From an uncultured Bacteroides sp. (GTDB lineage Bacteria; Bacteroidota; Bacteroidia; Bacteroidales; Bacteroidaceae), in NCBI RefSeq assembly GCF_963675905.1, contig NZ_OY780936.1, forward strand, positions 1,311,946 to 1,375,945: a stretch of 64,000 bases of DNA, written 5' to 3'. This document shows positions 37,735-45,269 of this stretch, one piece after another. The first letter of the stretch is position 1, and each line of letters starts with the position of its first letter. Under the pieces are notes generated by a model. It saw only the letters and a program-made list of their open reading frames with translations, was not told the origin of the DNA and searched no databases. Position numbers and translations under genes: made by a program.

Positions 37735-38523
37735 TTAATTTTTAAGTGCCAGAGCAGAAACAGAGACTTCGTTTATAGTTTCTGAGGGGTACATAGCGCG
37801 AAACTTTTCCGTTAGATCCATCTTTAACAAATATCCGTATGCTAATTTTGAGTCAGTATCCTTTTCTATAGTAAAATTATAAATGTAACCGTTGTAAGAC
37901 ATTGCCATATCATTCATTTTTAATATATCCGAGGATGAGAATGTTCCATTAATTGTATCTTTTGCAGCGGTAATATAGATTAAATTTCCACCTTGTAAAC
38001 TATTACATTCTAACTTATAATAATTAAAAATACTCAAGGGACAAGTGTTCTTAAGTTCTGTTTCAATTTTACTCTTCAGGCTCTCATCTCCAACATTAAT
38101 AACAAAAGCAGGATCCTTGATAACCACATATTTGTATTTTATTGAAGGAACCTTAACAAAGAAATTAATCAAAATATTATCGGACGACTCTTTATCATAT
38201 GTAAGACCACCGATAGTTGCCGTACCGGCTCCTTTTAAGATACATAGATATTTATTATTCCCGGAGTCTTTTATATCAATATTACCACTTCCATACAAGC
38301 CCATATTAGAACCATTTGTTTTGATAGATATAGCCAACGTATCTCCAATTTTAGCCGTTATCGTATCATTGAGAGAAATGAGCGTTGTATCAGAACCATT
38401 TACGGAATATGAAATCTCAGTTTCAAGTTTATAGGACGTTTCATCATCATTCTTACTATCCTTACAACAAACACAGAAAAGTGGTATCAAAACCAAATAA
38501 AAGACACTAATACTTTTTTTCAT
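37735..38523 (-). CDS. Predicted lipoprotein or secreted protein, unknown
   Basis: This 262-aa protein starts at the ATG at 38523 (MKKSISVFYL); an upstream in-frame start would add 11 non-signal residues. A hydrophobic signal ends in CVCCKDS, so the first or second Cys of CC may be lipidated although the lipobox is not canonical. The body has Ig-like beta features (ITAKIGDTLAISIKT, GAGTATIGG), and the C-terminal half has no recognised domain. It is single and convergent with the zinc-ribbon protein gene. Function is unknown. Confidence 0.65.
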   Translation of the reverse strand: MKKSISVFYLVLIPLFCVCCKDSKNDDETSYKLETEISYSVNGSDTTLISLNDTITAKIGDTLAISIKTNGSNMGLYGSGNIDIKDSGNNKYLCILKGAGTATIGGLTYDKESSDNILINFFVKVPSIKYKYVVIKDPAFVINVGDESLKSKIETELKNTCPLSIFNYYKLECNSLQGGNLIYITAAKDTINGTFSSSDILKMNDMAMSYNGYIYNFTIEKDTDSKLAYGYLLKMDLTEKFRAMYPSETINEVSVSALALKN

Positions 38524-38711
38524 AACAACAATATTACAATGCAATCTTATTAACAAATATATTTTCTATTTATCTGATGTAAAATTAGTAACACATTAGT
38601 TATGTAAAAAAAGAAATATACAAAGCACTATTATTTAAATTCAATCAACTGCTTTTTATCTATCTATTACGATATATTTACAATTGTACCAATAGTACAT
38701 TAAGAGAATAT

Positions 38712-38942
38712 TTATGGCTCTCCCAGATGATCTACAATCGCCTTTACCTGGCGTGGCGTATAAATCCTATTTCGATGATTGTATTCCAGAGCGCAAAGCT
38801 CGGCTGTTAGCTGACTGTTGCCGGCAATCCACCGGGCAAGTATGCGCAAGGCCCCGGGAATTGTCATGTACGGATTGTAAAGGCAAGCCAGTTCTACCTT
38901 GGTATATGCCCGGATTTTAAATTCTTCTGCTGTTTTTATCAT
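38712..38942 (-). CDS. DUF4248 domain protein
   Basis: This 76-aa protein matches DUF4248: an N-terminal IRAYTKVELACLYNP, central RILARWIAGN, and TPRQVKAIVDHLGEP at the C-terminus. The ATG at 38942 (MIKTAEEF) is preferred because the upstream extension is not conserved in character. In Bacteroidales genomes this family is commonly found divergently next to HU-like and amidase genes in accessory regions, as here. Its role is unknown; a small helical DNA- or protein-binding role is only a guess. Confidence 0.82.
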   Translation of the reverse strand: MIKTAEEFKIRAYTKVELACLYNPYMTIPGALRILARWIAGNSQLTAELCALEYNHRNRIYTPRQVKAIVDHLGEP

Positions 38943-39066
38943 GTTTATTTTGGTTTTTCTTCCCGTAAATTTACCAATTTTTGCCCGTTTAACCAAGTTT
39001 TCAAGGCAATAAAATGCTTACTAATTGTAATTAATTCACACCAATTACACCTAATACACTCTACTG

Positions 39067-39096
39067 TTTCAGCTCCCCCGCCATGCCCTATCTTTG
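39067..39096 (+). promoter_or_regulatory. Putative promoter of the HU-like gene
   Basis: TTTC (39067-39070), an 18-bp gap and TATCTTTG (39089-39096) resemble the -33/-7 pair, about 65 bp before the ATG. Confidence 0.5.
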
Positions 39097-39161
39097 TAGT
39101 GTTAACAAGAAAGGATAAGAGCTCTTTACCACAGTATTAATCAACTAAAAATGTAAAGAAA

Positions 39162-39587
39162 ATGAGTGTAAAGTATTCAGTAGTTATGAGAAAGAACCCG
39201 TCTAAAATTTCGGAACCGGGAAAGTATTACGCACATGCACAGGCGTATGGTGAAATGGATTTTGATTCGCTTTGCGAAGAGGTAAACGGACGATGTACCG
39301 TAACCCGTGCCGATGTGGCTGCAGCAGTGGAAGCTATTCTGGAATCGATGAAAAAGGCATTGGCCGAGGGTAGAATTGTTCGCCTGGGTAACTTCGGTAG
39401 TTTCCAGATTGGGGTGAGAAGCAACGGTGCCACTACCGAAGATGAGTTTGCATCTTCCATGATTCGCGGAACCAGAATCAGTTTCCGTCCCGGTAAGTTG
39501 CTCACCAACATGCAGAAAACGCTTGCATACACGCAAGTAGCTAAGCTTCCGGTGAAGGTTACCAATGGTGGTAACGAGGTGGGATAG
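39162..39587 (+). CDS. HU-family DNA-binding protein (Bacteroidales accessory type)
   Basis: This 141-aa HU-like protein starts VKYSVVMRKNPSK and includes a helical dimer region (ADVAAAVEAILESMKKALAEG) and the beta-arm start RLGNFGSFQIGVR. The family binds and bends DNA. This longer N-terminally extended type is found with DUF4248 and amidase genes in accessory cassettes rather than as the main nucleoid HU. It has its own promoter. Downstream lie a structured non-coding stretch and the 89-aa gene. Confidence 0.87.
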   Translation: MSVKYSVVMRKNPSKISEPGKYYAHAQAYGEMDFDSLCEEVNGRCTVTRADVAAAVEAILESMKKALAEGRIVRLGNFGSFQIGVRSNGATTEDEFASSMIRGTRISFRPGKLLTNMQKTLAYTQVAKLPVKVTNGGNEVG

Positions 39588-39601
39588 TTACAGTCTGTAG
39601 C

Positions 39602-39940
39602 TTTGGAAAAGAGTACTCTGTGTTACCAACAGCAATAAGCAAATAAGACTGTTGGCACACAGGTACTTTTCTAAGTCCGCATTGATAAAGAACATCCGGT
39701 AAAATTCGGGACTCTTCCTAAAAGCGGGGCGAACAAAAAGTAGCAAATCGGTAAACCAGGGAGGCTATAGAATCTTGCTACCATCCATTGTAAAGCAATG
39801 AAGCTCAGTGAATAGGTAAAGCAAAAAGGTTGTATACCTTGTAGCTGCTTTTGTAACGCACGATAAGCACAGGCAGACAAGCAAACCGGAGAGGGATCTC
39901 TCGCAAGAGAGAGCAGCCCTCTCCTATTTCAAATCACTTA
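39602..39940 (+). ncRNA. Candidate structured RNA between the HU-like and 89-aa genes
   Basis: Several hairpins lie in a row. GGAAAAGAGTAC plus CTGTG and CAACAG (39605-39632) pairs with CTGTTGG, CACAG and GTACTTTTCT (about 39649-39672). CATTG/CAATG and the flanking TTGCTACC/GGTAAAGCAA arms pair around 39774-39823. AAAGCA, AAGGT pair with ACCTT, TGCTTT around 39818-39853. GGAGAGGG pairs with CCCTCTCC around 39890-39924. The longest ORF is antisense and unconvincing. This density of nested stems suggests a functional RNA, either free or a long leader of the next gene. Confidence 0.5.
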
Positions 39941-39955
39941 TAAATCAACAAAAAC

Positions 39956-40225
39956 ATGAAAATTTTAGATGGCATTATAAACATCTTGCAAATGGTACTT
40001 CCTTTTCTAAAAAAGAAGGATGCCAAGGAGGTGCAGGATTTCACCGAACTGGTAAAGAGTCAGTTCGACTACCTGATGGAGCAGGTAACCCGTTTTGAGA
40101 AGGATTACTTCGAGCTTTCCGAGAAAGTGAAGCTGATGTATCAGGAGATGATTACGCTGAACGCGCAACTAAACACCGCCCTTAAAGGGCAATGTTTGGT
40201 AGCCAGTTGCAAGGACAGGCAATAG
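39956..40225 (+). CDS. Small helical protein of the HU/amidase cassette
   Basis: This 89-aa protein has an N-terminal hydrophobic helix (ILDGIINILQMVLPFL) and then a charged helical region with KKKDAKEVQDFTELVKSQFDYLMEQVTRFEKDY, which could form a coiled coil. It occupies the place in the HU-amidase cassette where a very small protein is often encoded in Bacteroidales. It could be a membrane-associated accessory, perhaps holin-like given its amidase neighbour, but this is a guess. The stop is followed directly by the TTACGG repeat field. Confidence 0.6.
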   Translation: MKILDGIINILQMVLPFLKKKDAKEVQDFTELVKSQFDYLMEQVTRFEKDYFELSEKVKLMYQEMITLNAQLNTALKGQCLVASCKDRQ

Positions 40226-40708
40226 TTACGGCACAGGAAACAGAATTACGGCATTTATAGATTTAGAAAACCCTGTTAATAGGGATTCCAGAATCAAGAT
40301 TACGGCAGTCGTAAATAAATTACGGGAACAAAATATAAATAACGGCATTTAGGGATTCAGAATGCCTTTGTTTATAGGGTTCCCGGAATGGAATTACGGC
40401 ATTAGTATTTTAATAACGGAAACGGAATACAAATTACGGCAATTAGAGATTCAGAAAACCCTGTTAATAGGGATTCCAGAATCAAGATTACGGCAGTCGT
40501 AAATAAATTACGGGAACGAAATATAAATAACGGCATTTAGGGATTCAGAATGCCTTTGTTTATAGGGTTCCCGGAATGGAATTACGGCATTAGTATTTTA
40601 ATAACGGAAACGGAATACAAATTACGGCAATTAGAGATTCAGAAAGCCCTATTAATGGAGGTTTAGAAATAAAAAACGGCATTTTAAAAAAAAATAACGG
40701 AAAACAAA
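40226..40708. repeat. TTACGG-motif repeat field with a 188-bp tandem duplication
   Basis: About sixteen TTACGG, TAACGG or AAACGG motifs lie between the 89-aa and amidase genes, often as TTACGGCA. A 188-bp unit is repeated in tandem: CCCTGTTAAT starts at 40271 and 40459, and a diverged third start lies at 40647. The first two copies are nearly identical. Internal pairs such as CCCT/AGGG and AATGCC/GGCATT could form hairpins. The field spans from the end of one gene to the next ATG. No ORF crosses it. Confidence 0.9.
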
Positions 40709-41155
40709 ATGAGAGAAATAAATTTAATTGTAATTCACTGCTCGGCAACGAAAGTGGATAGAGATATTACTGCACAAGACATTAATTCAGCACACAAAGT
40801 AAGAGGATTCAGTTCTTGGGGTTACCACTACTACATTCGTAAAAACGGCAAAGTGGAACCAATGCGAAGTCACGATGAAGTTGGAGCGCACGCTCGCGGA
40901 TACAATGCAAAGTCCCTGGGCATCTGTTACGAAGGCGGACTGGACATCAACGGCAAACCGGCTGATACTCGCACACTGTCTCAGCAGATTGCACTACATT
41001 CCCTGGTAAGCAAGTTACTCAAAGAGTTTCCAGGCAGTAAGGTAGTAGGCCATCGGGATTTGAGTCCGGATAAGAATTACAACGGCATTATTGATCCATT
41101 TGAGAGGGTTAAGGAATGCCCGTGTTTTAACACAGCCGACGAAACGTGGGAGTAA
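40709..41155 (+). CDS. N-acetylmuramoyl-L-alanine amidase (T7-lysozyme type)
   Basis: This 148-aa amidase_2 enzyme cleaves the bond between MurNAc and the stem peptide of peptidoglycan. It has no signal peptide, as in phage T7 lysozyme. The zinc ligands are visible as His in IHCSA (H10), His in VGHRD (about residue 112-114) and Cys in KECPCF near the C-terminus; YHYYIRKNG is the usual central motif. It is the last gene of the DUF4248/HU cassette. Phage origin or use in lysis or secretion is inferred from the cassette. Confidence 0.9.
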   Translation: MREINLIVIHCSATKVDRDITAQDINSAHKVRGFSSWGYHYYIRKNGKVEPMRSHDEVGAHARGYNAKSLGICYEGGLDINGKPADTRTLSQQIALHSLVSKLLKEFPGSKVVGHRDLSPDKNYNGIIDPFERVKECPCFNTADETWE

Positions 41156-41220
41156 TGAAAGAAAGGTGGAAATAAGCCTCTAAGTTTGCAAGAAAAAGAC
41201 ATGGTTGTAGACAAATATAT

Positions 41221-41255
41221 AAGAGCGGGATTCTCAATCTGGAAATCTCGCTCTT
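41221..41255. terminator. Bidirectional terminator, related to the one at 45202
   Basis: AAGAGCGGGATT (41221-41232) pairs with AAATCTCGCTCTT (41243-41255) with a one-base bulge. The loop and right arm share CAATCTGGAAATCTCGCT with the hairpin at 45202-45235. Confidence 0.7.
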
Positions 41256-41279
41256 AATACTTTATCTTTTCACAGGAAT

Positions 41280-41735
41280 CTACTTTTGAGATTCAAGATA
41301 TTCAGCCCAGATTCTAGCAGCTTCTTCTACCATCTTTACACATGGGCGTTTTGCAAAATATGTGGTTGTACGTTCTTCGGGTACAGATGAGATGGCATGA
41401 TCTTTCTTTAGCCCCAACAGCTCTCCACAAATCAATGAGCCGTTTCGTTCCTTAAACACAGCCGCCAGGTCCTGAACGAGCTTGTAATTTTCTCCTTTTC
41501 CTTTTTGGTCTTTTGCAATGGTTGTACCATTCTCCAGACCCGCAAGGATAAACATTCCACAAGCAGCTCCGCAAGTCTCCCTCATACGACCTATCCCTGC
41601 CCCAAAAGAAGCTGATACACGCAAAGCCTGATCGTCAGTAAAATCATATAAATCGGCAAAAGCTGCAACTACAGATTGTGAGCAATTGTACCCACTTTTA
41701 AATAACTCTACAGCTTTATTTATTCTTTCTTCCAT
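41280..41735 (-). CDS. C_GCAxxG_C_C family redox protein
   Basis: This 151-aa protein shows the family cysteine pattern: YNCSQSV, then ETCGAACGMFILAG, a later LICGELLG and a Cys near the end in KRPCVKM. The conserved cysteines suggest iron-sulfur or redox chemistry; the biochemical role is unknown. It lies downstream of the ORP-like operon on the same strand but is separated from it by a strong terminator at 41766-41800, so it is probably independent. It starts at the ATG at 41735. Confidence 0.9.
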   Translation of the reverse strand: MEERINKAVELFKSGYNCSQSVVAAFADLYDFTDDQALRVSASFGAGIGRMRETCGAACGMFILAGLENGTTIAKDQKGKGENYKLVQDLAAVFKERNGSLICGELLGLKKDHAISSVPEERTTTYFAKRPCVKMVEEAARIWAEYLESQK

Positions 41736-41765
41736 TATTCTAACTTTAAACTATTTACAATTCCA

Positions 41766-41800
41766 AAGTCCGGGAAATAAAAGCATTATTTCCCGGACTT
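41766..41800 (-). terminator. Terminator of the MinD/NifX operon
   Basis: AAGTCCGGGAAATAA (41766-41780) pairs perfectly with TTATTTCCCGGACTT (41786-41800) around a 5-nt loop. Confidence 0.85.
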
Positions 41801-41943
41801 AATAATTACAAGAAACATCACTTCCAGCTCATGTTTACACAAGAAATGGCTAACAAACAGAACTAGAAGCTATAGTATACAGAATCTCAACGACCCCTCT
41901 ACTAACAAAAAACACTTTCTGTATTACACTCTCTGATAACTTA

Positions 41944-42807
41944 TCAGAAGGCATAAATTGTGTTGTAAGCATTCTCTATTAAACGAGATACCTCACAATC
42001 TTTATTGTATTCAATTATTGTTTTACCGGCTATCATAGCTTCTACTATTTGTGCATCGAAAGGTAAATGAGCTACTACCGGAATTTCCATCTCTTCGCAC
42101 CACTTATCTATTTGTTCACAAATACCGGGATTTAAATCGTACTTGTTCACAATGACTGACATTTGAACGGAAAAACGGCAAACAACTTCAATTACACGTT
42201 TCATATCAAGAAAACCTGAAATTGTTGGTTCTGTTACTACTACAACCTTATCGACTCCTGTAATGGTTGATATAACCGGACAGCCAATGCCCGGAGGGCC
42301 ATCGAGTATAACTGTGTCATAGCCATAATCCTCTACATATTTCTTTGCCTTCTCTCTCAATAGATTTACCATCTTCCCGGAATTTTCTTCTCCGGGAGCC
42401 AAACGACCATAAACCATATCGCCATAACGAAAGGTTCCGGCATACATACGGCTTTTATCTGCAGGAATCATCTTTATTGCCTGAACAGGACAGACACGAG
42501 AGCACAGGTAACACCCATCACAAGCGGATTCTGAGATTCTTATTTTACCATCTACTTTGGATATAGCATCAAAACGGCAAAGATCAATGCATGTGTTACA
42601 GTTAGTACATTTATCGTTGTTTACTACAGCATGACTACCGGACACAAATACTTCCTCTTCTTTACACAATGGTGAAAACAGTAAATAGAGGTTTGAAGCA
42701 TCTACATCACAATCAACAACTACTGCCGATTTTGCAACTGAAACAAAAGCGGAACTTATGCTCGATTTGCCTGTACCTCCTTTACCACTAATTACTGCTA
42801 TTTCCAT
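41944..42807 (-). CDS. MinD/Mrp-type ATPase with ferredoxin insert (ORP-like cluster)
   Basis: This 287-aa protein has the deviant Walker A GKGGTGKS at residues 9-16 and a two-cluster ferredoxin insert: CTNCNTCIDLC and CDGCYLCSRVC (about residues 62-102). The switch motif DGPPGIGCP follows. Such proteins use ATP to place or load metal clusters. It overlaps the upstream paralogous ATPase gene (42788-43678) by 20 bp and is last of six genes. In Desulfovibrio, two MinD ATPases of this design are components of the Orange Protein complex. Confidence 0.88.
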   Translation of the reverse strand: MEIAVISGKGGTGKSSISSAFVSVAKSAVVVDCDVDASNLYLLFSPLCKEEEVFVSGSHAVVNNDKCTNCNTCIDLCRFDAISKVDGKIRISESACDGCYLCSRVCPVQAIKMIPADKSRMYAGTFRYGDMVYGRLAPGEENSGKMVNLLREKAKKYVEDYGYDTVILDGPPGIGCPVISTITGVDKVVVVTEPTISGFLDMKRVIEVVCRFSVQMSVIVNKYDLNPGICEQIDKWCEEMEIPVVAHLPFDAQIVEAMIAGKTIIEYNKDCEVSRLIENAYNTIYAF

Positions 42808-43678
42808 AACTAACTATTTTTTTTACTATATCTTCAAATATCACCTGTAACGAGCTTAATTCTTTTACTGCAATTTTACCTTCTGAATAAAGTAATGCAA
42901 CTTCTTTATTGAATGGTATTTCGCCCAACAATGGAATTGATTCTTTTTCCAGATACTGATAAACATCTCTGTTTCCCAATCCGGCCCTATTCACTACAAC
43001 TCCCATTTCTTTACCCATTGTTTTCAGAGTGTCAACGGTTTGTTTTAAATCACTCAATCCAAAAGGTGTAGGTTCTGTTACTAAGACTACAAAATCGGCA
43101 TGTGAAGCTGTTTGTATAAACGGACAAGCTGTTCCTGGAGGAGAATCCAGTATCACATAATCTGCATTTTGCTGGTTGGCTTGTTTCACAGCCATCTTTA
43201 CAGCCGATTTGATGATAGGAACCGGAGAAGAAACTCCCGGAGTCATTTTTGCTTCGAACATGCATGCACCATCTTCATCTGTTCTATAAGATGTAACCTT
43301 TCCTATAAACTTATAGGAGTCTCTTATTGCTGAGAAATTACAAGCAACTGAGCAGGCAGCACATCCGTGACAGAGGTCATCGAGTAACTGAATTTTGTTC
43401 ATTGCCGGTAAAAAGAAGATGGCATGATAATTACAGTATTCGGCACACTTTCCACATAGAACACAATTAGAACGATCAATAACCGGTCTATATTCTGTTA
43501 CAACTTCCTCGCTTAGCTTTTTAACGGGAAAGAATATAAATGAATTGGGAGCCTCTGCATCACAATCAACCAATAAAGAAGAATAGCCCATTTGACGAAG
43601 CGAGTAAAACAAGTTCGTTGAAAAAAATGTTTTACCCGTACCGCCTTTACCACTAGCTACAGCTATGTTCATGCTCAT
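42788..43678 (-). CDS. MinD/Mrp-type ATPase with ferredoxin insert, paralogue (ORP-like cluster)
   Basis: This 296-aa paralogue of the next gene carries GKGGTGKT near residues 10-17, a ferredoxin insert with CVLCGKCAEYC and CHGCAACSVAC, and DSPPGTACP. The pair of similar ATPases probably acts as a heteromer. It overlaps the upstream NifX-like gene by 26 bp, supporting cotranscription. A second ATG two codons in (MNIAVASG) is an alternative start. The role in metal-cofactor handling is inferred from the cluster. Confidence 0.88.
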   Translation of the reverse strand: MSMNIAVASGKGGTGKTFFSTNLFYSLRQMGYSSLLVDCDAEAPNSFIFFPVKKLSEEVVTEYRPVIDRSNCVLCGKCAEYCNYHAIFFLPAMNKIQLLDDLCHGCAACSVACNFSAIRDSYKFIGKVTSYRTDEDGACMFEAKMTPGVSSPVPIIKSAVKMAVKQANQQNADYVILDSPPGTACPFIQTASHADFVVLVTEPTPFGLSDLKQTVDTLKTMGKEMGVVVNRAGLGNRDVYQYLEKESIPLLGEIPFNKEVALLYSEGKIAVKELSSLQVIFEDIVKKIVSYGNSSN

Positions 43679-44015
43679 CGTGATTACATGTATTGGCTCC
43701 GGTAATTAAGTTCCCTTTGATAAAATCGAGTACTAATTCTTTAGGCTCCTTTTTCTCTGCACCAACATATAAATCAATGTTCTGCTGACGGAAAAGTTGT
43801 TTTGCCTTTTCTCCCATACCACCAGCTATAACAATTGATACGCCCTTACCTGCTACCCAGGCAGGATAAAGACCCGGTTGATGTTCGGGAGGAGTAATCT
43901 GCTCTTCCTTAACTATTTCATTGTTTTCCAAATCGGCTACATAAAAATATTCACAATGACCAAAATGTTCACATAACATACCATCCTCTACAGGTATTGC
44001 AATTCTTTTATTCAT
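43653..44015 (-). CDS. NifX/NifB-type cofactor-binding protein with His/Cys tail
   Basis: This 120-aa protein has the dinitrogenase iron-molybdenum cofactor-binding fold: MNKRIAIPVEDG, CEHFGHCEYFYV and a late GGMGEKAKQLF. The C-terminus CNHDEHEHSCS is rich in metal ligands. The family carries iron-molybdenum or other metal-sulfur clusters. Within this cluster it parallels the Orange Protein itself, which holds a Mo-Cu-S cluster in sulfate reducers. No nif genes are present, so nitrogen fixation is not implied. Confidence 0.87.
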   Translation of the reverse strand: MNKRIAIPVEDGMLCEHFGHCEYFYVADLENNEIVKEEQITPPEHQPGLYPAWVAGKGVSIVIAGGMGEKAKQLFRQQNIDLYVGAEKKEPKELVLDFIKGNLITGANTCNHDEHEHSCS

Positions 44016-44026
44016 ATTCTATCTTA

Positions 44027-44215
44027 TTATTTTAATTTGTCACTACTTTTTAAACGTTTCTTATCTCCTTCTCCGCCACCGGAACGTCTTCTTTTTCCTT
44101 CACCTTTTCCAAGCTTTTCTAAAAGCTCTTCTTTTGTATGCTCAGCACAATTACCCAATTGGCGTCCGGTTCCCTGGCCTCTTCCTTCGGGGCCTGTTCC
44201 ATCTAAACGTGGCAT
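44027..44215 (-). CDS. DUF5320-like small Gly-rich protein
   Basis: This 62-aa protein starts MPRLDGTGPEGRGQGTGR, the Gly-rich opening typical of DUF5320 proteins, and ends in a basic Lys/Arg tail. Members occur beside NifX-like and MinD genes in anaerobes. The role is unknown. It sits between the two NifX-like genes, 12 bp from each side, and is cotranscribed. Confidence 0.75.
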   Translation of the reverse strand: MPRLDGTGPEGRGQGTGRQLGNCAEHTKEELLEKLGKGEGKRRRSGGGEGDKKRLKSSDKLK

Positions 44216-44227
44216 AGTTTTATGAAT

Positions 44228-44545
44228 TTAATGTTTTAATAGCTCAATAATATCTTCTATTGTTTTATCAGCGTCTTTAACTACAATCATCTGAATTCTC
44301 AGTTCTACCAACAGTGATTTGATTTTAAAGCCAAACTCCCCTGACACGATCTTTTCTACAGGGACAGAAGCTACTAACTGCACAGAGGCTGGTCCGGCTC
44401 CTTCTTCAGCATCTTTATTAGGGTTAGGAATAAATTCCACTTCGTCAGTCAGTGTGTCGTAGATTGCAAAAAACGAACAACGACCAAAACGTTTATCCAG
44501 AGTACTTTTTAATGTATTTCCGGAACTTGTTATTGCTACTTTCAT
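44228..44545 (-). CDS. NifX/NifB-type cofactor-binding protein (ORP-like cluster)
   Basis: This 105-aa protein has the same fold as the 120-aa neighbour: MKVAITSSGNTLKSTLDKRFGRCSFFAIYD, then PASVQLVASVPVEKIVSGEFG. It lacks the His/Cys tail. Two NifX-like proteins in one operon suggest a scaffold and a carrier, which is inference. It lies 20 bp downstream of the DUF134 regulator gene and is cotranscribed with it. Confidence 0.87.
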   Translation of the reverse strand: MKVAITSSGNTLKSTLDKRFGRCSFFAIYDTLTDEVEFIPNPNKDAEEGAGPASVQLVASVPVEKIVSGEFGFKIKSLLVELRIQMIVVKDADKTIEDIIELLKH

Positions 44546-44564
44546 ATTCTATTTCTAATTACGT

Positions 44565-45092
44565 TTATTCTTGATTTTTCTGGCACATACGTCCTCTTTT
44601 TCGCTTATTGGAACAATGTCCTCTACCGCAACCACTTTTGCCTAAATAGGTAAATTCACTCTTTTCTTCCTCAGAAAGGCTCTCAAAATTTTGAATATCA
44701 CGACTTCCACACAAAGGACATACCTCTATTAGCGCTTCTTCAAACGGATTATTGAAAAAGCAATTGCATAAACCACAGGTATACCATTCACTGTCGAAAC
44801 AGACCTTACCTCCTTCAATAATGATATTTCGACCTTCAACAAATGCCTGAGCTATTTTTTCACGAGCCGACATATAGATACGTGTCAAAGTGGGACGAGA
44901 TACATTCATAAAAGATGAAGCTTCTGCCTGAGTGTATTTTTCGTAATCGCAAAGGCGCAAGGCTTCATACTCTTCATACAAAAGAAACAAAGATTCTTTC
45001 TTCTTTGCATTCTGCGCCATACCATACGGCCTGAAGCCTGAAGCAACAGGCGCAACAGATATTTTTCTTATTATTTTTGGTCTTCCTGGCAT
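44565..45092 (-). CDS. DUF134 DNA-binding protein, probable regulator of the operon
   Basis: This 175-aa protein matches DUF134: MPGRPKIIRKI, FRPYG, and a sigma-70-like helix-turn-helix with YEALRLCDYEKYTQAEASSFMNVSRPTLTRI (about residues 43-75). The C-terminus has a zinc-ribbon-like CGLCNC...CPLCGS and further Cys residues. It is first in the six-gene operon and probably regulates it in response to a metal or redox signal. DUF134 proteins often accompany NifX-like genes. Confidence 0.88.
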   Translation of the reverse strand: MPGRPKIIRKISVAPVASGFRPYGMAQNAKKKESLFLLYEEYEALRLCDYEKYTQAEASSFMNVSRPTLTRIYMSAREKIAQAFVEGRNIIIEGGKVCFDSEWYTCGLCNCFFNNPFEEALIEVCPLCGSRDIQNFESLSEEEKSEFTYLGKSGCGRGHCSNKRKRGRMCQKNQE

Positions 45093-45201
45093 ACTTTTAA
45101 TTTATTGTCCGGTGCAAATATAATGAACATTTGTTCATAATGAATTGTTTTTGATATTTATTTTTCATAAAAAATAAATGGTAGGTATATTGCAAATTAG
45201 T

Positions 45202-45235
45202 AAAGCGAGACTCCCCAATCTGGAAATCTCGCTTT
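45202..45235 (-). terminator. Terminator of the peroxiredoxin gene
   Basis: AAAGCGAGA (45202-45210) pairs with TCTCGCTTT (45227-45235). The loop and arm are related to the hairpin at 41221-41255, so these are two copies of one small element. Confidence 0.75.
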
Positions 45236-45269
45236 ATAACAGTTAATTGCATTATGCATATAATCAAGT

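Noticed and set aside
39671-39880. 69-aa minus-strand ORF in the structured stretch
   Set aside because: It is antisense to the hairpins, has no recognisable motif and crosses several stems; it looks like an open frame by chance.
40226-40708. Possible CRISPR array in the TTACGG field
   Set aside because: Motif spacing is irregular, repeats are 6-8 bp, and the larger period is one 188-bp duplication, not regular spacers.
43653-44545. Nitrogen fixation genes
   Set aside because: The NifX-like proteins occur without nifHDK or nifB; the operon layout fits an Orange Protein-type cluster.
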